This document shows positions 23,030 to 32,258 of a stretch of DNA of 64,000 nucleotides, one piece after another. Source of the stretch: DASYDU01 sp050248495 (lineage in GTDB: Bacteria; Planctomycetota; Planctomycetia; Pirellulales; Lacipirellulaceae); the NCBI GenBank assembly GCA_050248495.1, contig JBFWSG010000023.1, positions 1 through 64,000 on the forward strand, in the 5' to 3' direction. The first letter of the stretch is position 1, and every line of letters begins with the position of its first letter. The position numbers were made by a program, and so were the translations under genes. The notes under the pieces are model-generated. The model was not told the origin of the DNA, searched no databases, and saw only the letters and a program-made list of their open reading frames with translations.

Positions 23030-26000
23030 ATGTTTTCGCTCTTTCGCCGCCGGTCGAATCCTCGCAACGCATCGTCAAGGCATGGGCAGGTTTCTCTCGC
23101 GCACGAGCCGCTCGAAGTGCGAAACATGCTGGCGACCTTTGCGGTGACGACCCTCAACGATAGCGGCGCAGGCTCGCTGCGGCAGGCGGTGATCGACGCC
23201 AACGCCGCCCCGGGAGCCGACGCGATCAGCTTTGGCATCGCGGGAACGATCAATCTGCAGAAGGCGCTGCCGAAGATCACCGGCACGCTCGACATCGACG
23301 GCACGACGGCCCCAGGTTACACGTCGGTGCCGGTTGTGGGCATCGACTTCAACGGCGCGAAGGGCCTGCGATTTGTCGCGGGGTCGTCCGGCTCGGCGGT
23401 CCAGTCGCTCTCCCTCGTAGATGCCTCGTCGGCCGCGGTGAAGCTCACGGGCGTCGACCAGCTAGAGATCGTGGGCAACTACATCGGCATCGCGCTCAAT
23501 GGCGGCGCCGTCGGCAACCGTGGAACAGGCATCGACCTGGCGACCGCGTTCAACAACACCATCGGCGGCGATACGGCAGCCGAGCGGAACGTGATCTCGG
23601 CCAACGCCAAGGAGGGCATCCGGCTCACGGGCTCCTCCGGCAACCAGATCTTCGGCAACTACATCGGCACCGACGTCACGGGGACGCTCGACTTCGGCAA
23701 CGGCAAGCAGGGCATTCTGCTCAAGAAAGGCTCGAGCGGCAACACGATCGGCGTCGACGCCGCCAACCTGATCTCGGGAAACAACGACGACGGCGTGCAG
23801 CTCGTCAGCGGCTCGAACGCGAACACTGTGGCCGGCAATCGCATCGGCACCAACGCCGCGGGCACGGTGGCGCTCGGCAACGGCGGCGATGGTGTCGAGG
23901 TCAAGAAATCGAGTGGCAACACGATCGGCAATACCAACGCCGTGTCGAGCCAGGACTTCTACAACGCGGCCGACGGCACCGCGATCACCAGCCCGGTCAG
24001 TGGCTGGCAAGGCATTCGCGGTTCGGGCACGGCCGGCCAGTACATCATGACCGGCACCTCAGGCTCCAGCGGTCTGGTGTTTATCGGCTCGGTCGATGGA
24101 AGCACGGGCACGACGTATTACCCGGTCAACTATCCCACGATCTCCACGGAAACGACTGTCTACGGGCCCGATGTTGCCGACAACGGTGACCTGCGCTTGG
24201 TGGGCACGTATCGCACGAGCGGTTCGTCCGTGATCAACGGCTTCCTGTTCGAGGGAACCACGGCCGACTTCGCCAATGGCGCGAACTACACGACGATCAA
24301 CTATCCGGGCGCCGAGTACAACTACGTGCACAGCACGGCGGGCGGATTGGTCGTCGGCAATTATGACAACCCGGCCGACCACGGTACGGGCAACTTGCCT
24401 TACGGACCGGGGCACGCCTTCATCTACGACATCGCAACGGACACGTTCTTGGTGGACGTCGTCTTCCCAGGATCGAAAAGCAACAGCGTCTACGGCATCT
24501 GGTACAACGGCGGCACGAAATACACGCTCGTCGGCGGATACAGCAACGACTTCGTCAACAACTTCGACGACCCCGAAGTGCCGCTCGAGTCGGGCTACAT
24601 CGTCGACTACGACACCTCGACCGGAACGTTTTCCAACTGGAAGTCGTTCAATCATCCGCTTGGCGGCGACGTCGTCACGCACTTTGAAGGCATCAGCAGC
24701 GTCGAGAAGGGCGTCTATACGCTCGCCGCTGATGCGGTCGACGTCGGCACGGGCGACTCCGAGTCGGGCGCGATCGTCACCGTGCGTCGTAACGCCGACG
24801 GCACATTCAGCGACGGTGTGTGGGTGACGCTCGCAGATCCAAATGCCCCGGGCGCGATCCTCAGCTCCGACTCGGTATATGGAAACGTGGCCGTCGGCAT
24901 CCTGGTCGATGGCTCGACACTTGAATCGTACCAGGCCGTGGTGAACACGGAATTTCAGCTCTCCAACGTGATCAGCGGCAACGCCGGCAACGGCATCAAC
25001 TTCCACAAGGCGACGAACAACCTGGTGGCGATGAACTGCATCGGCACCAATGCGGCCGGCACCGCCGACCTCGGCAACGCGCTCAACGGCATCCAGCTGA
25101 CGAAGCGATCGTCGCACAACCTGATCGGCGGCGAAGCCACGGGCGGCAACGCCCCCACGGAAGCCGTCTTCGTGCGGCCGCCGCAGGGCAATCTAATCTC
25201 GGGCAACAACCAGAACGGCGTGTTGATCAACGGCAAGAGCGGCGGCAACCAGCTCAGCGGCAACTTCATCGGCACTGACGGCACCGGCAACGCCGCGCTA
25301 GGCAACGCGCTCGACGGCGTGTTGATCGAAAAAGCGGACGGCAACACGCTGCTGGGTTGCACGTTCGAGCAAAACCCCTTCGTGTTCTACAACGTCTTGA
25401 GCGGCAACGGCGGCAACGGCCTGCGCGTGAACAACGCCGACGACACGACGATCCAGGCCAACTTCTTCGGCATGGGCGCCAACAACGACACCGACGTGGG
25501 CAATGCCGGAAACGGCGTCGTCATTCAGGGCAACTCGACGCGGACCGTGATGGGTGGGCCGATCCCGATGGGCAACGTCGTCGCGGCCAACGCGCTCAAC
25601 GGCATCGTCGTCGAGGACAAGGCCAGCGAGTTCACGACGTACAACACCTTCTGCGGCCTCGCGGCCTTCAGCGACGATCCGTCGTTCGGCAACGGCCAGG
25701 ACGGCATGTTGATCACCACCACCGGTAAGAACATTCTCATTCGCACGAATGTGATCACGCGCAACGGCGACGACGGCATCGAAGTCTCCGGCAAGGCCAA
25801 GGGGGTGCGGATCGCCGGCAACATCATCGGTCTCAACACCGAAGGTGTCCTGCCGATGGGCAACGCCGACAACGGCATCGAAATCGGCGGCAGCGCGCAA
25901 AACATCGTCGTCGGCGGGCCGCAGCCGACGTTCAACGTCATCCCGCGGAATGCGATCGCCCACAACGGCGGAAACGGTGTGGCGATTCTGGGTTCGGCGA

Positions 26001-26743
26001 AGAACAACACCATCAGTCACAGCTACATCGGCACCGACATCTTGGGCCATGGACTCCACGGCAACGGCGAGGCGGGCGTATTGATCGAATCGGGCAGTTC
26101 CGGCAACACTATCGGGTCGATCGACCCGGCCTTCGTGACGCTGATCAGCAGCAACGCCAGCCACGGCATCGAGCTCCGCGGGACGCATAACAATGTCATC
26201 ATGTCGTCCAAGATCGGCGTCGAGCTCGACGGCACGACGGCCGCCGGCAACGGCGGCAGCGGCGTGTACCTCTCGGCGGGCAGTTACGATAACGTGATTG
26301 CGAGCGCCGCCGGAGCACCCATCAACATCATCGCCAACAACGTCGCGCGGGGCATCTTTGTCGAGTCGGGGAGCGGCAACGGCATCTTCGGCGGCTCGAA
26401 CTACGACAACGGTTCGCTGGGCATCGACCTCGCTCCGGGCGCCAATTTGAACCAGGCGGCGCCGGTGCTGGGTATCGTGCAGACCGGCAGTTCCTCGATT
26501 CAAGTAACCGGCACACTCAACGGCACACCCAAGAAGAAGTTTACCGTCGAGTTCTTCGCGTCGGTGGCGAACAGCGGCGATGGCGAAAACTACCTCGGCT
26601 CGGCGCTAGTCACCACGGATGCCAGCGGTTTGGCGACCTTCAGTGTCGCGTTGCCCCTGCCGCCGAGCGGCGCCGACTACATCACGGCAACCGCGACCGA
26701 CGGGAGCAATAACACGTCGGAGTTTTCGAACGCGATTTTGTAG
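23030..26743 (+). CDS. Giant secreted parallel beta-helix protein with LEPR-XLL-like signal
   Basis: ATG 23030 behind AGGAACC; 1237 residues. The N-terminus is basic and ends in EPLEVRNML, the planctomycete LEPR-XLL-type signal, followed by FAVTTLNDSGAGSLRQAV, the usual opening of right-handed beta-helix proteins. Residues about 100-300 and 640-1150 are repeats of the form GNxIGTDxxGTxxLGNxxDGVxI...GNTIGG...NxISGN. Residues about 305-640 form a different domain (GTYRTSGSSVINGFLFEG, YNYVHSTAGGLVVGNYDNP) inserted in the helix. The C-terminal domain (1150-1237) is Ig-like (FTVEFFAS...TATDGSNNTSEFS). Likely surface-exposed and carbohydrate-binding or lyase-like; no catalytic site is assigned. Confidence 0.82.
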   Translation: MFSLFRRRSNPRNASSRHGQVSLAHEPLEVRNMLATFAVTTLNDSGAGSLRQAVIDANAAPGADAISFGIAGTINLQKALPKITGTLDIDGTTAPGYTSVPVVGIDFNGAKGLRFVAGSSGSAVQSLSLVDASSAAVKLTGVDQLEIVGNYIGIALNGGAVGNRGTGIDLATAFNNTIGGDTAAERNVISANAKEGIRLTGSSGNQIFGNYIGTDVTGTLDFGNGKQGILLKKGSSGNTIGVDAANLISGNNDDGVQLVSGSNANTVAGNRIGTNAAGTVALGNGGDGVEVKKSSGNTIGNTNAVSSQDFYNAADGTAITSPVSGWQGIRGSGTAGQYIMTGTSGSSGLVFIGSVDGSTGTTYYPVNYPTISTETTVYGPDVADNGDLRLVGTYRTSGSSVINGFLFEGTTADFANGANYTTINYPGAEYNYVHSTAGGLVVGNYDNPADHGTGNLPYGPGHAFIYDIATDTFLVDVVFPGSKSNSVYGIWYNGGTKYTLVGGYSNDFVNNFDDPEVPLESGYIVDYDTSTGTFSNWKSFNHPLGGDVVTHFEGISSVEKGVYTLAADAVDVGTGDSESGAIVTVRRNADGTFSDGVWVTLADPNAPGAILSSDSVYGNVAVGILVDGSTLESYQAVVNTEFQLSNVISGNAGNGINFHKATNNLVAMNCIGTNAAGTADLGNALNGIQLTKRSSHNLIGGEATGGNAPTEAVFVRPPQGNLISGNNQNGVLINGKSGGNQLSGNFIGTDGTGNAALGNALDGVLIEKADGNTLLGCTFEQNPFVFYNVLSGNGGNGLRVNNADDTTIQANFFGMGANNDTDVGNAGNGVVIQGNSTRTVMGGPIPMGNVVAANALNGIVVEDKASEFTTYNTFCGLAAFSDDPSFGNGQDGMLITTTGKNILIRTNVITRNGDDGIEVSGKAKGVRIAGNIIGLNTEGVLPMGNADNGIEIGGSAQNIVVGGPQPTFNVIPRNAIAHNGGNGVAILGSAKNNTISHSYIGTDILGHGLHGNGEAGVLIESGSSGNTIGSIDPAFVTLISSNASHGIELRGTHNNVIMSSKIGVELDGTTAAGNGGSGVYLSAGSYDNVIASAAGAPINIIANNVARGIFVESGSGNGIFGGSNYDNGSLGIDLAPGANLNQAAPVLGIVQTGSSSIQVTGTLNGTPKKKFTVEFFASVANSGDGENYLGSALVTTDASGLATFSVALPLPPSGADYITATATDGSNNTSEFSNAIL

Positions 26744-26834
26744 TGGCAACCATTCTCTGGCGCCGCAGCGGCCCCGGGCGTTCGGCCGGTGAACCGTCCG
26801 AATCACCCGGGGTTAAATAAGTGGAATAAATGCT

Positions 26835-27665
26835 CTATTCCTTGACGCTGCCGAGCGTCAGGCCGGTGACGAGGTATTTGCTCAAGACGAGGAACACCGC
26901 GATCACCGGCAGGCTCACCAGGATCGCGGCGGCGGCGTACAGGCCCCATTCAGTGTTCATATTCGCCTGAAAGCCGCGCAGGCCCAGCGGCAGCGTGAAC
27001 ATTTCTTCGTCCTGCATCACTTGCGCGGCGACGATGTATTCGCTCCAGGCGGTCATAAAGCTGAACAGCGCCGTGATCACCAGGCCCGGCACCGCTAGCG
27101 GCAGCGTCACGCACCAGAACACCGCGGGGAGCGAGCAGCCGTCGACGCGGGCGGCGTCTTCGAGCGACACGGGAATCGTGTCGTAAAAACCTTTCATCTG
27201 CCAGATGCAGAAAGGCAGCGCCGTCGAGGTGTAAAAGATCATCAGTCCCAGGTACGTATCGAGCAAATGGAAGTAGGCCACGAGGATGTACAGTGGCAAC
27301 AGCAGCATCGTGGCGGGGAACATCTGCGTCGTGAGAATCGCGACGAGTAGCGACTGTCGGCCAACAAAGCGAAAGCGGCTGCAGGCGTAGCCGGCGATCG
27401 ACGCCAGCGCCACGCCGGTGAGTGTCACGACCGTCGCCACCAAGAGCGAATTACCCAGCCAGCGGAGGAACGGCTGCTTCGTGAACAGCGACACATAGTT
27501 GTGGAAGCTCCAGTTTTCCGGAAGCAGCGAGAGGTCGGTCGACTGCAGCTGGTTGCCGGGGCGAATCGACACCGAGAGCACGCTGAGCGCCGGATACACC
27601 GAGATCGCCACGAACACGAGCAGGATCGCATGGCGCAGGACGATGATCGGGAGCGGCTGTTTCAC
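26835..27665 (-). CDS. ABC sugar transporter permease (MalG type)
   Basis: GTG 27665, 276 residues, six membrane helices. The cytoplasmic EAA loop EDAARVDGCSLPAVFWCVTLPLAVPGL (about 180-206) is typical of MalG/CUT1 permeases and contacts the ATPase. It starts six bases after the stop of the fused binding-protein-permease gene, so both permease halves are co-translated. No ATPase gene is nearby, so a shared MsmX-type ATPase elsewhere is likely. Confidence 0.93.
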   Translation of the reverse strand: MKQPLPIIVLRHAILLVFVAISVYPALSVLSVSIRPGNQLQSTDLSLLPENWSFHNYVSLFTKQPFLRWLGNSLLVATVVTLTGVALASIAGYACSRFRFVGRQSLLVAILTTQMFPATMLLLPLYILVAYFHLLDTYLGLMIFYTSTALPFCIWQMKGFYDTIPVSLEDAARVDGCSLPAVFWCVTLPLAVPGLVITALFSFMTAWSEYIVAAQVMQDEEMFTLPLGLRGFQANMNTEWGLYAAAAILVSLPVIAVFLVLSKYLVTGLTLGSVKE

Positions 27666-27671
27666 GGCGTG

Positions 27672-30005
27672 TCAGTTGACGAGGTTTTCGGTGGCGCGGG
27701 TGCGCGTGAGGAATACGTAAGCGAACGCGAGCAGGAAGGCGAACATCACCATCGACAGAGCCGCGCCGTAGCCGTAGCGATACAAGTTGAACACGGCCAT
27801 GTAGACGTACGACACGAGGATGTGCGTGGCGTTCTGCGGCTCGCCGCCGTTGGACACGAGCCAGATCACGTTCAGGTTGTTAAACGTCCAGAGCGTGGCG
27901 AGCGTCACGGCGGGGAGCAGCACCGGCTGCAAGAGCGGCAGCGTGATGTGCCAGAATTGCTGTCGGCGGCTGGCGCGGTCCATCCGCGCGGCGTCGTACA
28001 GCTCCTGCGGAATTCCCTGCATGCCGCCGAGCGCCACGATCATCATGAACGGAAACCCGAGCCATACGTTGGCGGCGATGCAGGTGGCAAAGGCATTCGT
28101 GGCGTCGCCGAGCCAATTGACGGGCGCGCCGATGTGAAACAACTCGCGGAGCCAGGAGAAGGGTGGGAATTGCTGCACTTGGACAAGGATCAGGTTCACC
28201 GCACCGTACTCGTAGCTGAACATACCGCGCCAGCTCATGGCGGTGATGTACGCGGGGATGGCCCAGGGCAGGATCAACAGCAGCTGGTACACTCCCCTGC
28301 CCCGCGTCGTGTGATGGAGCGCAAGCGCGAGCGTCACGCCGATCGTGAGGTGAAACAGGACGCTTACCACGGTCCAGACCAGCGTCTTGAAAAAAATCGG
28401 GCCGAGCTTCGGGTCGGTGAACAGCTCCGCGTAATTCTGCAGGCCCGTGATTTGCCAATCGCGGAAGTGGTTGAGCGACATGTTCGAAAGCGAGAGCGCG
28501 ATGTTGTAGCCGATTGGAAAAATAATGACCGCGAAGATGATCGCCGCGGCCGGCAGCACGCAGAAATAGGCCACGCGATTGCGACGATACTCGGTAAAGA
28601 AGCGGACGAAGGCATCCCGCTGCCAGGCAATCCAGGCAGCCACGAGGGCGAAGAACGCGAACTGCAAGGCCGTACCGGAGAGCGTCGGCGCCGACCTGCG
28701 GTGCATCACAGCGATTTTATCGAGCGCGTCCCGCTGCATCGTGGAGGCCGCCGCCTCGGGTGTCGTCGTTCCGGAGAGCAGCGCCTGGTACTGCGGCCGC
28801 ATCGCGTCCCACACCGCGCGGAGCTCGGTGGCCACCGGGATCAATCGAGTCTGCTTGACTTGGGCCTGTGACACGCGATACGTCGCGTCGGTCGATTCGA
28901 GCGATTCGTCGAACACTGATTGCCGCGTCGGCGTCATGCGAAGGTCGCGGACGACGCGTTCCTGCACCTCCCGGCTGGTCATGAACTTGACGAACTGCAT
29001 CGCGTCCGCCGAGGCCGCGGGCGAGGCGTTAGCGTTGAGCGAGTAACCCTTGGGCATGATCATCGGCCGCATGGGGAGGCCGGTGCTGCTCACCACCGGG
29101 AGCACCGTCACCGCGGCGTCGATTTCCGGGTTCGAGAGATAGTCGGTCCAGCTCCAGTCGCCGTTGATGATCATCGCGGCGCGGCCCGTCTTGAAGAGCG
29201 AATCAGCCAGCTCGTAATCGCAGTTGCCGGGGATCACGCGGTACTCGTCGTGCAACTGCTGCATGAAGCGGTAGGCCGCGATCGACTCAGGTGTATCGAG
29301 GGCGGGAACCGGCCTCGTGCCGGGCACTTGCGGCTCGGCGAAGACCCACGCGCCGTGACCGGTGAGGAAGGGAATCGCGAAATACGGCTCGACAAAGCTC
29401 CATACCAGGCCGTAGCGTTCCTTGCGGCCGTCGTTATCGATGTCGATGGTGTTGGCCTTGGCGAGCGCGATCAATTCATCGGTGTTTTTTGGCGGCTCGC
29501 GAATGTAACGGCGGTTGTAGATCAGTGAGAGGTGATTGCCGAAGCGGTCGCCTATTTGCACGAGGTCGTGCTTCGTGGGGTCGACGAGGGCGGGAAGATA
29601 GGTCAGCGCGCCGTCGATGAAATCGGCCTTCTCGGCGTCGGTATACCAAGGAGCCATGTCCTGCAGCAGGCCCATCGTGTGATATGTGTCTAAGACGTCC
29701 GACGGCCCGTAAACGAGTTCCGGGCCGCCGCCGGCCAGCGCCGCCGCTTGAAATGCGCTGCGCAGCTCTTCGACTTCCTTGTAGAGGCCGCGGATGCGAA
29801 TGTCGGGATGCAACTTCTCGAAGCGGCGGAAATCTTCGTAGAGCAAGTCGCGCTCGGTCTGCCGCATCGGGTGCCAAACGGTGAGCACGCGGCGAGTGTC
29901 GCGCCGGCGGTTTTGCCAGGAGACGACTGCCGCCGCAAGAATTAGGCTGGCGAGCGTGATGAGCGCAAACCACTTCCAACGGGATGTGGAATAGGCCGGA
30001 GTCAT
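27672..30005 (-). CDS. Fusion of sugar-binding protein and MalF-type permease
   Basis: 777 residues. An N-terminal membrane anchor (13-31) is followed by an extracytoplasmic solute-binding protein of the CUT1 type (about 38-430: VLTVWHPM..., GGPELVYGPSDVLDTY, SLIYNRRYI, AAMIINGDWSWTDYL). A second helix near 445-465 returns the chain, then come six permease helices from about 485 with EAA loop ELYDAARMDRASRRQQFWHITLPLL. In most bacteria these are two proteins; here the binding protein is tethered to its channel. Forms a transporter with the MalG-type permease. Confidence 0.93.
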   Translation of the reverse strand: MTPAYSTSRWKWFALITLASLILAAAVVSWQNRRRDTRRVLTVWHPMRQTERDLLYEDFRRFEKLHPDIRIRGLYKEVEELRSAFQAAALAGGGPELVYGPSDVLDTYHTMGLLQDMAPWYTDAEKADFIDGALTYLPALVDPTKHDLVQIGDRFGNHLSLIYNRRYIREPPKNTDELIALAKANTIDIDNDGRKERYGLVWSFVEPYFAIPFLTGHGAWVFAEPQVPGTRPVPALDTPESIAAYRFMQQLHDEYRVIPGNCDYELADSLFKTGRAAMIINGDWSWTDYLSNPEIDAAVTVLPVVSSTGLPMRPMIMPKGYSLNANASPAASADAMQFVKFMTSREVQERVVRDLRMTPTRQSVFDESLESTDATYRVSQAQVKQTRLIPVATELRAVWDAMRPQYQALLSGTTTPEAAASTMQRDALDKIAVMHRRSAPTLSGTALQFAFFALVAAWIAWQRDAFVRFFTEYRRNRVAYFCVLPAAAIIFAVIIFPIGYNIALSLSNMSLNHFRDWQITGLQNYAELFTDPKLGPIFFKTLVWTVVSVLFHLTIGVTLALALHHTTRGRGVYQLLLILPWAIPAYITAMSWRGMFSYEYGAVNLILVQVQQFPPFSWLRELFHIGAPVNWLGDATNAFATCIAANVWLGFPFMMIVALGGMQGIPQELYDAARMDRASRRQQFWHITLPLLQPVLLPAVTLATLWTFNNLNVIWLVSNGGEPQNATHILVSYVYMAVFNLYRYGYGAALSMVMFAFLLAFAYVFLTRTRATENLVN

Positions 30006-30106
30006 ACGGGGCTGGCGATTTCAAACGTAAGTGATGCGCGTGAGAAGATAGTGCGTCGTGGCCGACGCCGCCAATCTTATTGTACGCCACTCTCGTGCCG
30101 CGCGGA

Positions 30107-32188
30107 CTACTTCGCGCCATCCAGCGGGCGGAAGCGGATGGCGATGCCGCCGCCGGGGGCCAGCCGCAGCGGCAGCACTGTGTTGGCGTCGACCTCGCGC
30201 TCTTCCACTTTGTAGGCCGCGGGGTTGGTCTTCCAGTCGGCGTCGTCGGCGTCGCGATAAATCTCGGCGATGTAGGTGCGGTCGCGGTCGAGGAAGGAGA
30301 GCGGGGCCTCGAGCGTGCGGCCATTATCGTCCGTCACGCTGCCCAGAAACCAATCGTCGCCGCCGCGTCGTTTGCGGACGATCGTCACGTAATCGCCGAT
30401 CTTGGCGTGGAGCACGCGCGTGTCTTCCCAATCGGCCGGCACGTCGCGGATGAACTGCAGGGCGTCTGGATGGGCGAGATAGTTTTCCGGCAAGTCAGCC
30501 GCCATCTGCAGCGGACTGTAAAGCACCACATAGAGCGCGAGCTGCTTGGCCAGCGTGGTGTTCACGCGGTTGTTCGGCTTGAGCTCCGGAAACGTGAGGT
30601 CGAAGATGCCGGGCGTGAAATCCATCGGGCCGGCGAGCAGACGCGTGAATGGAAGAATCGTTTCGTGCTCGGGCGGGTTGCCGCCGTCGGCACTCCAGGC
30701 GTTGTATTCCTGGCCGCGGGCGCCTTCGCCCGTCATCAGGTTCGGATACGTGCGGCGCAGGCCGGTCGGTTTGATCGGCTCATGGACGTCCAGCATGAGA
30801 TGGTGCTTGGCGGCCTCCTCGATCGCGTGCTGATGGTGGCGGACCATGTACTGGCCGTAGTGCCATTCGCCGACCATCTTGCCGTCGTCGCCAACGCGCT
30901 GCATCCCTTGCGACCAGTTGACGTAGCCAGTTTTCACCACCGGTACGCCGAGCTTTTCGTAAAGCGCATAGGCGTCCTCCATCTGCCGCTCGTAGTTGGG
31001 AACCGCGCCGCCGGTTTCATGGTGGCCGATGAGGTGGACGCCTTTCGATTCGGCGTATTGCGCAAGGCCGGCGAGATCGAAGTCGGGATAGGGCTCGGTG
31101 AAACTGAACTGATCGCCGTGCTTGGTCCAGTCGCCGTCCCAACCTTTGTTCCAGCCTTCGACCAGCACGCCGTCGAAGCCGTTGTCGGCGGCGAAATCGA
31201 TATAGAGCTTGGTGTTTTCGGTCGTGGCGCCGTGCTTGTCGCCGGAGCCCCAGGTGCTCTTGTTGAGATGCATCTCCCACCAGATGCCGACGTACTTGCC
31301 CGGCTTGATCCAGCTGGTGTCCTTAATCTTGCACGGCTCGTTGAGGTTCAGCAGCAAATAGGACGTGATCAACTCGCCCGCGTTGTCGCCGATCTGAATC
31401 GTCCGCCAGGGCGAGCTGTGCGGCACCGTGGCCCGAACTTTTACGCCATCGGACCAGGGGGCGAGATCGGCCTTGAGTGTCGTGCTGCCGTTGCCGGCGA
31501 GCGTCATGCTGGCGAAGTCGACGAGCGCTGCTTCGTGGATGCTCAAGACGATTCCGTCGGCGGTTTCAAACGTCGCCGGCGTATGGGCCTGTTTCACCTC
31601 GCTGACCTTCGTCTTTTTGTAGAGATATTCGTAGTGCTCGGGCTGATAGGCGGGAATCCACCACACGTCGCTGTCCTCGGCGAGCGCGAACTCGGTGAGC
31701 TCGTCCTTGATCACGAGGTCTTTGAGATTCGGCTGCTCGGGCCATTCGTAGCGGAAGCCAATGCCGTCGTCGAACACGCGGAACACGATCACCAGCTCAC
31801 AGGCCAGCTCATCATGCTGCCGAAGCGTGATCCGCAGCTCGTTGTAGACGTTTTCGATCTCGCGCTTCTCGCCCCAAGGTTGCTCCCACTTCTCGGTGAG
31901 CGAACAGCGCTGCGCGGAGACGAGTTTGAAGTTGGCGTCCAATGACGGAGCGCCCTCGAGCAGGAAGCCAAGCCGCGAAGTCTTCAGCAACGGCCGGCCG
32001 AAGCGCGTGACGCTATACGTCGGCACGCCGTCGCGGAGCGCGAATTCGACGGTGAGACTGCCGTCCGGCGACGCGACCGATTGGGTTTCGGACGCGGCCG
32101 CTTCTTCGGCCAGGGTCGTTCGAGAGAATACCGGGGCGAGAACGCTAGTTGCCGCCAAGCAAAAGCTCAATAGCGCGGTGCGATTCAT
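30107..32188 (-). CDS. Glycoside hydrolase family 97 (alpha-glucosidase/galactosidase)
   Basis: 693 residues with a signal peptide (LLSFCLAATSVLAPVFS). Domain order matches GH97: N-terminal beta-sandwich (SPDGSLTVEFALRDGVPTYSV, about 40-300), (beta/alpha)8 barrel (KYVGIWWEMHLNKSTWG, then FDGVLVEGWNKGWDGDW, MLDVHEPIKPTGLRRTYPN with the DVHEP acid, about 310-590), and a C-terminal beta domain. GH97 contains inverting alpha-glucosidases like SusB and retaining alpha-galactosidases; which one applies was not decided. It probably acts on the sugar taken up by the adjacent transporter. Confidence 0.9.
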   Translation of the reverse strand: MNRTALLSFCLAATSVLAPVFSRTTLAEEAAASETQSVASPDGSLTVEFALRDGVPTYSVTRFGRPLLKTSRLGFLLEGAPSLDANFKLVSAQRCSLTEKWEQPWGEKREIENVYNELRITLRQHDELACELVIVFRVFDDGIGFRYEWPEQPNLKDLVIKDELTEFALAEDSDVWWIPAYQPEHYEYLYKKTKVSEVKQAHTPATFETADGIVLSIHEAALVDFASMTLAGNGSTTLKADLAPWSDGVKVRATVPHSSPWRTIQIGDNAGELITSYLLLNLNEPCKIKDTSWIKPGKYVGIWWEMHLNKSTWGSGDKHGATTENTKLYIDFAADNGFDGVLVEGWNKGWDGDWTKHGDQFSFTEPYPDFDLAGLAQYAESKGVHLIGHHETGGAVPNYERQMEDAYALYEKLGVPVVKTGYVNWSQGMQRVGDDGKMVGEWHYGQYMVRHHQHAIEEAAKHHLMLDVHEPIKPTGLRRTYPNLMTGEGARGQEYNAWSADGGNPPEHETILPFTRLLAGPMDFTPGIFDLTFPELKPNNRVNTTLAKQLALYVVLYSPLQMAADLPENYLAHPDALQFIRDVPADWEDTRVLHAKIGDYVTIVRKRRGGDDWFLGSVTDDNGRTLEAPLSFLDRDRTYIAEIYRDADDADWKTNPAAYKVEEREVDANTVLPLRLAPGGGIAIRFRPLDGAK

Positions 32189-32225
32189 GGATGAACGTCA
32201 GGGAATGTCGTTTGGCTGTCCGCTG

Positions 32226-32248
32226 AAAAAGGTTCCTGGAACCTTTTT
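32226..32248 (-). terminator. Hairpin terminator AAAAAGGTTCC...GGAACCTTTTT
   Basis: An odd-length palindrome of 11+1+11 bases, with A-run and T-run at its ends, lies between the regulator stop (32259) and GH97 start (32188). It can terminate in either direction; on the minus strand it ends the regulator transcript. Confidence 0.8.
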
Positions 32249-32258
32249 CTGCGGGTCG

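Noticed and set aside
25298..26503. 401-codon minus frame opposite the beta-helix gene
   Set aside because: Antisense of the GN-IG repeats; composition is Val/Ala/Asp/Arg with no motif.
27501..28871. 456-codon plus frame opposite the ABC permease genes
   Set aside because: The minus strand encodes clear permease motifs; the plus product is charged and low-complexity.
30080..31945. 621-codon plus frame opposite GH97
   Set aside because: Antisense shadow; the GH97 reading has a signal peptide and family motifs.
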